Source: JAFAFN01 sp963707555 (GTDB taxonomy: Bacteria > Actinomycetota > Acidimicrobiia > Acidimicrobiales > Microtrichaceae). Taken from it: 64,000 bases of DNA. Within the stretch, counting starts at the first letter, position 1. Every line of letters starts with the position of its first letter. Shown piece after piece: positions 7,298 through 16,246 of the stretch. The stretch spans positions 1 through 64,000 of the forward strand of contig CAVPQM010000009.1 in assembly GCA_963707555.1 (NCBI GenBank), given 5' to 3'. The notes below the pieces were generated by a model that was not told the DNA's origin, ran no database searches, and was given only the letters and a program-made list of their open reading frames with translations. A program made the position numbers and the translations under genes.

Positions 7298-7303
7298 TAG
7301 CGT
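7298..7303 (+). promoter_or_regulatory. -10 box for riboswitch-gcvP transcript
   Basis: TAGCGT lies ~30 nt upstream of the glycine aptamers and is the best -10 candidate for the leader RNA. Confidence 0.45.
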
Positions 7304-7330
7304 CGGTCCCACAATCGAAGCCGCAACCCC

Positions 7331-7527
7331 ACCGGGAGAGACCCGACGCAACGAGTCGGGCGCCGAAGGAGCAACCGCCCCGGAATCTCTCAGGCATCCA
7401 GACCGGACGGGCGAGGCAGCTCTGGAAAGCAGCGGATCGGCCTCGGTCGCCCGCTCACCGACGGGGAAAGCGTCCGACCACCCGGTGATCGGACGTGAAG
7501 CTCTCAGGTACGGCGACAGAGGGGGGA
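7331..7527 (+). ncRNA. Tandem glycine riboswitch (gcvT motif)
   Basis: Two glycine aptamers in series. Aptamer 1 has GGGAGAG (7334-7340), the core CGCCGAAGGAGCAA (7361-7374) and the closing CTCTCAGGCA (7387-7396). Aptamer 2 begins with GCTCTGGAAAGC (7419-7430), has GACGGGGAAAGCGTC (7460-7474), and closes with GAAGCTCTCAGGTA (7497-7510) and GACAGAGGGGGGA. These are the classical conserved segments of the family. The last run, GGGGGGAG, overlaps a possible ribosome site, so control could act on translation as well as transcription. It precedes gcvP, so glycine should induce its own breakdown. Confidence 0.95.
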
Positions 7528-7567
7528 GCACATGCCCCGCCCCATCGCGCGCCCAGGAGTCCACCCG

Positions 7568-10510
7568 ATGTCATCCCGCCCCGACGCTCAGACCGAGCCG
7601 GCCACCCCCCAACCGATCGAGACCCAACCGATCGAGACCCAACCGATCGGGACCCTTCCGGTCGAGGACTTCGTCGATCGCCACGTCGGCCCCGACGGCG
7701 ACGAGATCGCCACGATGCTCGCCGCGGTCGGGCAGCCGTCGCTCGAGGCGCTCATCGAGGCGACCGTTCCCTCGTCGATCCGCGACACCGCGCCGCTGGG
7801 CCTGCCGTCGGTGCCCGACGAGACCGCCGCCCTGGCCGCGATCCGCAGCATCGCCGATCGCAACCAGGTCGTCACGACACTGATCGGCACCGGGTACTAC
7901 GGCACCCACACGCCGAACGTCGTGCTGCGGAACATCCTCGAGAACCCTGCGTGGTACACGGCGTACACGCCCTACCAGCCCGAGATCTCCCAGGGTCGGC
8001 TCGAGGCCCTGCTCAACTTCCAGACCGTCGTCAGCGACCTGACCGGGATGGACATCGCGAACGCGTCGCTGCTCGACGAGGCGACCGCCGCAGCCGAGGC
8101 GATGATGCTGGCTCGCCGCCAGTCCAAGGTCGGCGCCGAGGCGTTCTTCGTCGACGCGGACTGCCACCCGCAGGTCATCGAGGTCACCCGCACCCGCGCC
8201 GAGCCGCTCGGCATCAAGCTGGTGGTCGGCGACCCGCTGACCGACCTCGACGCCCACGAGTGCTTCGGCGTGCTGCTCGCCTACCCGGGCAGCTCGGGGT
8301 CGGTGCGCGACCTCCGGGCGCTCACCGAGGGTGCACAGGCCCGCGGTGCGGTGGTCTGCGTGACCGCCGACCTGCTCGCGCTGACGCTGCTGACCCCTCC
8401 CGGTGAGTGGGGTGCCGACGTCGTGGTCGGCTCCGCGCAGCGCTTCGGCGTGCCCTTCGGGTTCGGTGGCCCCCACGCCGGGTTCATGGCCGTGCGCGAG
8501 TCATCACGTCGTTCGCTGCCGGGACGCCTCGTCGGCGTGTCGGTCGACGCTCACGGCCGGCGCGCCCTGCGCCTGGCGTTGCAGACCCGCGAGCAACACA
8601 TCCGCCGTGAGAAGGCCACATCGAACATCTGCACCGCCCAGGTGCTGCTCGCGGTCATGGCGGCGTCGTACGCGACCTACCACGGGCCCGACGGCCTGCG
8701 CCGGATCGCCGAGCGGACGCATCGACTCGCCCGCGCCACCGTCGCCATGCTCCGCGACGCGGGTCACGAGGTCGTCGACGAGTCGGTGTTCGACACCTTC
8801 ACCCTGCGTGTGCCGGGCCGTGCGGACGAGCTCGTCGCCTCGGTGCTCGCTCGCGGCATCAACATCCGCCGCACCAGCGCCGATGAGGTCGGCTGCTCGT
8901 TCGACGAGACGACGACCCCCGAGATCGTCGTCGACCTGCTCGCCGGCTTCGGCATCGAGACCTCGCAGGTCGCCGTCAGCGACGCAGCTGCCGGGGTCAC
9001 CGTGCTCGACGGGGTCGAGCCCGCACTGCACCGACGCTCGGAGTACCTCACCCACCCGACGTTCCACCGCTACCGCTCCGAGACCGAGATGCTGCGGTAC
9101 CTCCGTCGTCTGGCCGACAAGGACCTGGCCCTCGACCGGACGATGATCCCGCTGGGGTCGTGCACCATGAAGCTCAACGCGACCGCCGAGATGATCCCGG
9201 TCACGTGGCCGGAGTTCGCCCTGATCCACCCGTTCGCGCCGCACTCGCAGGCGGCCGGGTACCTGGACCTGGTGGCCGACCTCGAGGGCGCGCTCGCGAC
9301 GATCACCGGCTACGACGCGGTGTCGCTGCAGCCCAACGCCGGCAGCCAGGGCGAGTTCGCCGGGCTGCTGGCCATCCGCGAGTACCACCGCTCGCGGGGC
9401 GACCTGGAGCGCGACGTGTGCCTGATCCCCGCGTCGGCGCACGGCACCAACGCCGCCAGCGCCGTCATGGCCGGCATGCGTGTCGTCGTGGTCGCCACCG
9501 ACGACGACGGCAACGTCGACATGGACGACCTGCGGGCGAAGACCGACGAGCACGCGGCCCGCCTGGCGGCGGTCATGGTGACGTACCCCTCGACCCACGG
9601 CGTCTTCGAGGAGGGCATCCGCGAGCTGTGCGGCGTGATCCACGACGCAGGCGGCCAGGTCTACGTCGACGGCGCCAACCTCAATGCCCTCGTCGGCGTC
9701 GCGAAGCCCGGTGAGTTCGGCGCGGACGTCAGCCACCTCAACCTGCACAAGACCTTCTGCATCCCCCACGGCGGCGGCGGCCCCGGCATCGGGCCGGTCG
9801 CCGTGCGCGAACACCTGGCCCCGTTCCTGCCCAACCACGGCCAGTGGTCCGGTGCAGGACCCGACTCCGGTCCGGGCGCGGTCTCGGCCGCACCGTTCGG
9901 CTCCGCGAGCATCCTGCCGATCACCTGGATGTACATCACGATGATGGGTGACCGTCTGCGTCGTTCGACCGAGGTCGCGATCCTCGCGGCGAACTACGTC
10001 GCCACGCGGCTCCGCGACCACTACCCGGTGCTCTACAGCGGGCGTGACGGACTGGTCGCCCACGAGTGCATCATCGATCTCCGTCCGATCGAGAAGCAGA
10101 CCGGGATCACCAACGAGGACGTCGCGAAGCGGCTCATCGACTACGGCTTCCACGCACCGACCATGTCGTTCCCCGTGCCCGGCACGCTCATGATCGAGCC
10201 CACCGAGTCCGAGGGGCTCGCCGAGCTCGACCGGTTCTGCGAGGCGATGACCGCGATCCGTGCCGAGATCGACCTGGTGGGCGACGGCACGTGGCCGGCC
10301 GACGACAACCCGCTCGTGCACGCCCCGCACACCGCCGACGAGGTCGGCGGCGACGAGTGGGACCGCTCCTATGCACGCTCGGTCGCCGGATGGCCGACCA
10401 CGCACCAGCGCGAGGCCAAGTACTGGCCGCCGGTCAGCCGGATCGACGGCGGCTACGGCGACCGGAACCTGGTCTGCTCGTGCCCGCCGCCCGAAGCGTT
10501 CGAGGCCTGA
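7568..10510 (+). CDS. gcvP: Glycine dehydrogenase (decarboxylating), P protein
   Basis: 980 aa, the usual length for a fused one-chain P protein. It decarboxylates glycine with pyridoxal phosphate and passes the aminomethyl group to lipoyl-GcvH. The N-terminal half has DFVDRHVGPDGDEI and YTPYQPEISQGRLEALLNFQ; the second half has PLGSCTMKLNA, LQPNAGSQGE, and the PLP lysine at residue 728 in NLHKTFCIPHGGGGPG. The start at ATG 7568 is preceded by AGGAG 8 nt upstream; ATG 7532 just after the riboswitch is in frame and possible. Residues ~15-29 are a short PIETQ repeat from a 15-bp duplication. The gene's stop codon lies in another 15-bp tandem repeat. Confidence 0.96.
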   Translation: MSSRPDAQTEPATPQPIETQPIETQPIGTLPVEDFVDRHVGPDGDEIATMLAAVGQPSLEALIEATVPSSIRDTAPLGLPSVPDETAALAAIRSIADRNQVVTTLIGTGYYGTHTPNVVLRNILENPAWYTAYTPYQPEISQGRLEALLNFQTVVSDLTGMDIANASLLDEATAAAEAMMLARRQSKVGAEAFFVDADCHPQVIEVTRTRAEPLGIKLVVGDPLTDLDAHECFGVLLAYPGSSGSVRDLRALTEGAQARGAVVCVTADLLALTLLTPPGEWGADVVVGSAQRFGVPFGFGGPHAGFMAVRESSRRSLPGRLVGVSVDAHGRRALRLALQTREQHIRREKATSNICTAQVLLAVMAASYATYHGPDGLRRIAERTHRLARATVAMLRDAGHEVVDESVFDTFTLRVPGRADELVASVLARGINIRRTSADEVGCSFDETTTPEIVVDLLAGFGIETSQVAVSDAAAGVTVLDGVEPALHRRSEYLTHPTFHRYRSETEMLRYLRRLADKDLALDRTMIPLGSCTMKLNATAEMIPVTWPEFALIHPFAPHSQAAGYLDLVADLEGALATITGYDAVSLQPNAGSQGEFAGLLAIREYHRSRGDLERDVCLIPASAHGTNAASAVMAGMRVVVVATDDDGNVDMDDLRAKTDEHAARLAAVMVTYPSTHGVFEEGIRELCGVIHDAGGQVYVDGANLNALVGVAKPGEFGADVSHLNLHKTFCIPHGGGGPGIGPVAVREHLAPFLPNHGQWSGAGPDSGPGAVSAAPFGSASILPITWMYITMMGDRLRRSTEVAILAANYVATRLRDHYPVLYSGRDGLVAHECIIDLRPIEKQTGITNEDVAKRLIDYGFHAPTMSFPVPGTLMIEPTESEGLAELDRFCEAMTAIRAEIDLVGDGTWPADDNPLVHAPHTADEVGGDEWDRSYARSVAGWPTTHQREAKYWPPVSRIDGGYGDRNLVCSCPPPEAFEA
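7611..7655 (+). repeat. 15-bp x3 repeat in gcvP N-terminus
   Basis: Three copies of AACCGATCGAGACCC (7611-7625, 7626-7640, 7641-7655; the last has one change) encode QPIET repeats in a non-conserved N-terminal extension. Each has a CGATCG palindrome. Confidence 0.9.
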
Positions 10511-10570
10511 GCGTTCGAGGCCTGAGCGTTCGAGGCCTGAGCGTTCGAGGACTGAGCGTTCGGGCGCTCA
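10496..10570 (+). repeat. 15-bp x5 tandem repeat spanning the gcvP stop codon
   Basis: Five units of GCGTTCGAGGCCTGA at 10496, 10511, 10526, 10541 (one change) and 10556 (diverged). The first contains gcvP's own last codons and stop; the next three each repeat an in-frame TGA, giving four stops in series. The last unit includes the stop codon of the convergent minus-strand gene. Confidence 0.92.
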
Positions 10571-12121
10571 GCGCGTCACCGGGATGCCCTGTTCGTTGGT
10601 GAACAGGTTCTCCGGGTCATAGGTCGACTTCACCTCGATGAGCCGGTCGAGGTTCTCGGCGTAGTACAGCTCGGCCCAATCGGTGAGCCGCCGGTTCGGG
10701 AAGTTCTGGTAGCTCTCGCGCGGCGTGTGGCCGTCGAGGTACGAGGTCATCTGCTCGGTCCAGTCCATGAGCGCCTCGGCCACCGACTCGGGAGCGTCGG
10801 TCGGCCACACCGGGGTGGGGCGGATCAACAGGTGCATCCCGCGGTGCACGTAGGCCGTGTCGGTGCGGGCGAACTGGTCGACGACACCTCCGCCGACCCA
10901 GCCGAGCACCCACAGCGACCCGTTGGCGGTGTCGTCGCGCGACGGGCAGTCGACCAGTCCCTCGACCTGCTGCGCCCACACCTGCTCGGGCAGCACCCGG
11001 TCGGAGTAGCGCGAGATGTCGCCCCAGGAGTGGGCCTCGCCCTCGTCGGTCAGGAAGATGGTCGCCGCCTCCCAGTACGGCAGCACCTCGACCGTGGCGC
11101 TCGTCGGGTTCGGCGCCGCCGCGAGCAGCGGCGCGATGGTCGCCTCGAGCTCGGCCCGGGACCCCACGAACTGACCGCGGGACATGACCGAGATCGCGTC
11201 CCGAGCGGTCTGGCCGTCGGCGATGGGCACGGGCTTGGCCATCGCGACCGCGTTGAGCGCGTCCGGAGCGTCGGCCATCAGGGCGTCGAACGACGTCAGG
11301 ACCGCGAGCGCAGCGTCCGCTCCGGTCCACTCGTAGCGGTAGTAGGTCACCGTCTCGGGGACGGGCACGAGCTCGAAGGTGAACTCGGTGTGGATGCCGA
11401 ACTGCCCGCCGGTCGCACCACGACACGCCCAGAACAGATCCGGGTTCGTGGACTCGTCGGCCACGACCACCTCGCCCGAGGCCGTCACCATCCGGGTCGA
11501 GCGCAACCGGTCGGCGGTGAGGCCGGCCCAGTGCGTGTTGTACCCGATGCCGCCACCGAGCACGAGACCGCCGACGCCCACGCCCAGGCACGTACCGCCG
11601 GGCAGGAGCCACGGGCTGTTGTTCACGACCGCGAAGACGTCGCTGTTGTGGGCGGCGCCGCCCACCCGACACATCGCGCCATCGAGCATCTCGACGCCGT
11701 TGAGCGCGGAGAGGTCGATCTGGAGTCCCTCGGTCGCCGACAACCCGGCGTAGCTGTGGCCCCCACCACGGGGCACCGGCGACACGCCGTGCTCGCGGGC
11801 CCACTTCACGCTCGTGACGACGTCGTCCTCGTCGGTGCACCTGGCGATGACCGCCGGGCGGATGTCGCGGTAGCGGGTGTTGGCCGGTAGCGAGGCCGTC
11901 GCGTAGCCGCCGTCACCGGGGACCAGCACCGAGCCCTTGAGCGAGCCGCGCAAGTCGTTGATCGCGGCGGTGTCGATCGCTCCGGGGGCGAGCGTCGTCG
12001 GCGTGCCGGCGACGCTCGTCGTCGTCGCGCCGTCGCTGCTGCAGGCGGACGCCAACGATCCGGCGACGCCGATGCCGGCGGCGGCCGCAGCGCCGGTGCG
12101 CAGGAAGCTCCGTCGGTCCAT
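10568..12121 (-). CDS. Tat-exported FAD-linked oxidase, berberine-bridge type
   Basis: 517 aa. It opens with a twin-arginine signal (DRRSFLRTG) and a lipobox-like LASAC with Cys27, so it is probably an exported lipoprotein. The FAD domain (PCMH type) has RGGGHSYAG with His122, and GGTCLGVGVGGLVLGGGIG with Cys178, the two positions that carry bicovalent flavin in BBE-like oxidases. The C-terminal BBE segment ends WAELYYAENLDRLIEVKSTYDPENLF, the typical end of the family. The start ATG overlaps the stop of the multicopper oxidase gene (TGATG), so the two are translated together. The substrate is probably a sugar, alcohol or similar. Confidence 0.88.
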   Translation of the reverse strand: MDRRSFLRTGAAAAAGIGVAGSLASACSSDGATTTSVAGTPTTLAPGAIDTAAINDLRGSLKGSVLVPGDGGYATASLPANTRYRDIRPAVIARCTDEDDVVTSVKWAREHGVSPVPRGGGHSYAGLSATEGLQIDLSALNGVEMLDGAMCRVGGAAHNSDVFAVVNNSPWLLPGGTCLGVGVGGLVLGGGIGYNTHWAGLTADRLRSTRMVTASGEVVVADESTNPDLFWACRGATGGQFGIHTEFTFELVPVPETVTYYRYEWTGADAALAVLTSFDALMADAPDALNAVAMAKPVPIADGQTARDAISVMSRGQFVGSRAELEATIAPLLAAAPNPTSATVEVLPYWEAATIFLTDEGEAHSWGDISRYSDRVLPEQVWAQQVEGLVDCPSRDDTANGSLWVLGWVGGGVVDQFARTDTAYVHRGMHLLIRPTPVWPTDAPESVAEALMDWTEQMTSYLDGHTPRESYQNFPNRRLTDWAELYYAENLDRLIEVKSTYDPENLFTNEQGIPVTR

Positions 12122-13836
12122 CACGGCTGCACCTCGACCTTCTCCATCATCCCGAGGTCCTCGTGGGACAGGACGTGGCAGTGCTGCACGAACTGTCCGG
12201 TGAAGTCCTCGAAGTTCGTCTCCATGGTGAAGGAGTCGTCGTCGCTGCCGTTCAGCACGTAGGTGTCGCGCCAGAACGGCTTGTCGACCGGTACGCCGTT
12301 GATCATGGTGACCTTGAACGGGTTCACGTGGATGTGGAACACGTGGGCGTGCTGGGGCAGCTTGCGGTCGTGGGCGTTGACGATGGTCCACTCCTCGGCG
12401 GTGCCGAGCTTCGCGACGTACGGCGGGCGGTCCGGGTCGAAGGCCTGCCCGTCGATGCCGAAGGCGTCGAAGCCGGTGTCGTCGGGCCGTTGCACGGTGT
12501 ACTCGACGGTGCGGCGGCGGGCGATCGGTGCGATGGGCGGGTCGTAGGCCGGGAGGCTGGTGGGCAGCGCCATCTCGGGGCCCTCGCCGACCACCTCGAC
12601 GGTCAGGATCGTGCGTGCCACCAGCTCCTTGGAGACGTTCGGCGGCGGCGTCGTCGGATGGGGCGACCCGGGGATCTCCGGGTGTTGCGACGACCCGGGG
12701 GTGAGGACCAGGTCGTAGGTGCCGACGTCGCCGGCCTTGACCAGGACCTCGAGGCGGTTGCCACCCGAGATGAGGGCATCGCCCAGCGCTTCGGGTTCGG
12801 ACAGGGTCAGCCCGTCCCAGGCGATCGCGTGCAGGTCGTGGTCGTCCAGGCGCAGCGACATGAACTTGCCCTGGGCGCCGTTGAGGATGCGCCAGCGCTG
12901 CACCTCGCCCGGGTACATGGTGATCTTCGGGTGCAACACGCCGTTGACCGGATACAGGATCTGGTCGCGCGGCACGAACGCCTCGGCCTCGTCCGGGTCG
13001 GGGATGGGGTCGAGCAGCGTGTAGTCCTTGTCGAGCTCCAGGGCCTGGACGACCAGGATCTTCTCCTCGGCTGCCGCGACCTCGGGGACGTCGTCGATGT
13101 CGCCGCGCACCACGATCAGTCCGCCCATGCCGGCGCGCACCTGGGCGGCGACACCTCCGTGCTTGTGCGGGTGGTACCAGAACAGCCCCGCGGCGTGGTC
13201 CTCGGGCAGGTCGATCTCGTAGCGTTGGGTCCCCCCGTCGGGTTCGACCGACAAGAAGATGTTGTCGCTGATGCCCTCCGGGCTCACGTGCAGGCCGTGG
13301 GTGTGGATGTTCGTGTGGGTCCACTCGTGCGGGCGGTTGATGTCGTCGGAGTGCCTCGGATGGTCGAGGGCGGGCAGGTCGTTGACCAGGTCGAGCTCGA
13401 TGCGGTCACCCGGCCGCAGCTCCCAGGTCGGACCGGGCAGCGCGCCCTCGTAGGTCATGGTATCGACCAGCGCCGGAGCGCCGATGTCGACCTTGGCGCG
13501 TCGGGCGGTCAGGGTCGTGCGCAGCACGCCGTCCTCGGAGGACACCATCGGTGGCGGGGCCAGCTCCGGCCGGGGCGCGGCGGCCGGAGCACCCGGCGTC
13601 GCGGCGCCCACACCGGCGCCGGTCGTCGTCGAGGACGCCGGTGAGGAGCTGCCGTCGGACGAACAGGCGGCCAGGACGACGGGCACCGCGGCGAGCACTC
13701 CGGCGCCCGCTGCGGTGCGCAGCAGGTGCCGGCGGGTCAGCGCGTCATCGGGCCGATGGTCGCCCGGGTCAGGCGACGCTCCTCCGGCTCCGGACCCTCT
13801 GGCGGGGGTCGCGCCTGCGTCGTTGCGTCGAGACAT
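12121..13836 (-). CDS. Tat-exported multicopper oxidase (lipoprotein)
   Basis: 571 aa. Twin-arginine signal TRRHLLR at ~34-40 followed by a hydrophobic stretch and lipobox VLAAC (Cys58). All four copper motifs are visible: NIHTHGLH near 177, WYHPHKHG near 220, HVFHIHVNPF near 500, and HCHVLSHEDLGMM near 552-564, the last carrying the type-1 copper Cys, His and axial Met. It is laccase/CueO/SpoA-like; the substrate (metal, phenol or other) is not evident. It is upstream in a coupled pair with the BBE oxidase. ATG 13836 gives ~30 residues before the Tat motif; a later start is conceivable. Confidence 0.9.
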   Translation of the reverse strand: MSRRNDAGATPARGSGAGGASPDPGDHRPDDALTRRHLLRTAAGAGVLAAVPVVLAACSSDGSSSPASSTTTGAGVGAATPGAPAAAPRPELAPPPMVSSEDGVLRTTLTARRAKVDIGAPALVDTMTYEGALPGPTWELRPGDRIELDLVNDLPALDHPRHSDDINRPHEWTHTNIHTHGLHVSPEGISDNIFLSVEPDGGTQRYEIDLPEDHAAGLFWYHPHKHGGVAAQVRAGMGGLIVVRGDIDDVPEVAAAEEKILVVQALELDKDYTLLDPIPDPDEAEAFVPRDQILYPVNGVLHPKITMYPGEVQRWRILNGAQGKFMSLRLDDHDLHAIAWDGLTLSEPEALGDALISGGNRLEVLVKAGDVGTYDLVLTPGSSQHPEIPGSPHPTTPPPNVSKELVARTILTVEVVGEGPEMALPTSLPAYDPPIAPIARRRTVEYTVQRPDDTGFDAFGIDGQAFDPDRPPYVAKLGTAEEWTIVNAHDRKLPQHAHVFHIHVNPFKVTMINGVPVDKPFWRDTYVLNGSDDDSFTMETNFEDFTGQFVQHCHVLSHEDLGMMEKVEVQP

Positions 13837-13920
13837 GTGTGGAGACCTGGACCTCTCGAAAACGGTGGTCGAACCACGCTGGAGCGAAGCAGCGCGGCGA
13901 CCGGTGGGCTGGGGTGATCG

Positions 13921-14993
13921 CTACTTCTTCGCGACGAAGGGGAGCTCGACGCAGCGTGCGGGCACCTCGGTGCCGCGCACGTCGATCGACAGCTCGTCAC
14001 CGGGCTGGACGTCGGGGGCGACGAACGCGAGCGCGATGCCGTGGCCGAGCACGGGCGAGAAGTTGCCGGAGCTGATGGTGCCGACGGGTTCGCCGTCGCG
14101 CAGGACGGTCTGGCCCGACCGCGGCGGCCGACGACCCTCGGTGGTCAGGCCCCGCAGCGCGACCGACGGACCCGACTCACGCTGACGTTCGAGCGCGGCC
14201 CGTCCGCGGAAGTCGCCCTTGGTCCAGCTCACGACCCAGCCCAGACCCGCGTCGAGCGTGGTGATGCCCGGACCGAGCTCCTGGCCGTGCAGCGGCAGCG
14301 CTGCCTCGAGACGAAGGGTGTCGCGCGCCCCAGGCCCGCCGGCGTGATGCCCGACGAGGTCACCAGCTCCCAGAAGCGTTCGGCGACGGCGACCGGGACC
14401 GCGAACTCCACGCCGTCCTCGCCCGTGTAGCCGGTACCGGCGACCAGGCACGTCTCGCCGTCGAACTCGAACGACGCGACGCGGAAGCGTCCGACGTCGA
14501 CGGGGACCGGGAGCACCGCTCGCAGCATCGCCCGTGCCTCTGGACCCTGCACCGCGATGATCGCCCGGGTGCTCGTGGTGTCCTCGACGGTGATCTCGGC
14601 GCCCTGAGCGGCCTCGAGCAACGCTGCGACGACACGATCGGTGTTCGAGGCGTTCGGCATGACGTCGAACACGTCCGGTGCGACCCACCACACGATGATG
14701 TCGTCGAGCACCGAGGCGTCGGTCTCGTCGAGCAGGTGGGTGTACTGCGCCCGACCCGGTTCGATCTTGGCCAGGTCGTTGGTCAGGGTTCGCTGCAGCG
14801 AGTCGTACGCGGCCGGCCCGGCGACCCGGACGGTGCCCAGGTGCGACACGTCGAACACGACGGCCGAGGTGCGACACCGCCGGTGCTCCTCGAGGGTGCC
14901 GTCGGGGTAGGACAGCGGCATCTCCCAGCCGCCGAAGGGCACCATCTTCGCCCCCAGGGCGCGGTGAACCGGATCGAGCGGAGAGATCAACAT
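13921..14993 (-). CDS. gcvT: Aminomethyltransferase, T protein (one frameshift)
   Basis: Transfers the methylene group from aminomethyl-lipoyl GcvH to tetrahydrofolate. The N-terminus reads MLISPLDPVHRALGAKMVPFGGWEMPL and FDVSHLGTVRV, with the TNDLAKIEPGRAQYTHLLD folate-binding segment; the C-terminal part reads LDAGLGWVVSWTKGDFRGR and RDGEPVGTISSGNFSPVLGHGIALAFV. The frame breaks near 14330 inside a G run: GGCCTGGGGCGCGCG lacks one G relative to the expected GLGARDTLRLEA reading. Both sides are intact, so I treat this as a one-base sequencing error in an otherwise full-length gene of ~358 aa. Confidence 0.85.
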
Positions 14994-15006
14994 GACGCGG
15001 GTGACC

Positions 15007-15534
<528 letters not shown>

Positions 15535-15600
15535 GGTTGCCGGCTCCGCTGGTAGATCGAACGGGATGCAACTTCGCAGGGACGGACGGACCGACCCGGA

Positions 15601-15624
15601 CGGCGAAATTGCAGTCGGGAAATT
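15601..15624. promoter_or_regulatory. Direct repeats CGG(C)GAAATT upstream of MerR gene
   Basis: CGGCGAAATT (15601-15610) and CGGGAAATT (15616-15624) lie in direct orientation ~70 bp upstream of the MerR start, within the only AT-rich patch of the spacer. The GAAATT cores are 14 bp apart. They are candidates for autoregulatory binding sites of a MerR/BldC-like protein. Confidence 0.4.
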
Positions 15625-15693
15625 ACTCCCGCGTCACCAGTATGGGGTGGATGCGGCTCGACCGCACTCCCACTCGCCGGATCCGTCGCACGA

Positions 15694-16194
15694 TCAGGAC
15701 TCGAAGTCCTCCGGCGAGACGTTGTCGATGAACTGCCGGAACTCCTCGACGACCGCCTCGGGCGACTCCTCGGAGTCGTCCTGGAGGTCGTCCTCGGCGA
15801 CGAAACCGGCCTCGTCGAGGACTTCGTCGGCGGAGAAGATCGGACAACCGACCCGGACCGCGAGCGCGACGGCGTCGGAGGGGCGGGCCGAGATCTGATG
15901 GGTGCCGCTGGGACCGGTGAGCTGCAGCTCGGCGAAGTAGGTGGTGTCGCGCAACTCGGTGATGACCACCCGGTCGAGCTGGGTGCCCAGCTCGTCGAGC
16001 ACGTCGCAGAACAAATCGTGGGTCAACGGCCGGGGCGTCTCGACGCCCTCGAGCGCGAAGGCGATCGCGGTGGCCTCTGGCCCACCGATGAAGATCGACA
16101 ACTGACGGTGTCGCCCTTCGAGCTCCCGCAACACCACGACCGGGGTGTTGCTCGGGAGCTCGACGCGCACCGCGACGAGCTCGAGTTCGATCAC
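15694..16194 (-). CDS. Bifunctional nuclease-domain protein (DUF151)
   Basis: 166 aa. The DUF151/BFN domain is clear: NTPVVVLRELEGRHRQLSIFIGGPEATAIAFALEGVETPRPLTHDL, then RDTTYFAELQLTG and ISARPSDAVALAVRVGCPIF. An acidic tail (DDLQDDSEESPEAVVEEFRQFIDNVSPEDF) follows. Family members have reported RNase and DNase activities; the cellular role is unclear. The start is GTG 16194 with TATGGT at 16201-16206, 6 nt upstream and no Shine-Dalgarno, so leaderless transcription is likely. Confidence 0.87.
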   Translation of the reverse strand: MIELELVAVRVELPSNTPVVVLRELEGRHRQLSIFIGGPEATAIAFALEGVETPRPLTHDLFCDVLDELGTQLDRVVITELRDTTYFAELQLTGPSGTHQISARPSDAVALAVRVGCPIFSADEVLDEAGFVAEDDLQDDSEESPEAVVEEFRQFIDNVSPEDFES

Positions 16195-16246
16195 CGGCCC
16201 ACCATATCCCGGCCCACCGGTGGCCCATCGATCACCCAGCGGCGCA

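Noticed and set aside
8504..10405. 633-aa minus-strand frame inside gcvP
   Set aside because: Shadow of gcvP; no motifs, composition typical of antisense frames in high-GC genes.
12163..13644. 493-aa plus-strand frame over the multicopper oxidase
   Set aside because: Antisense shadow; the minus-strand frame has all copper ligands.
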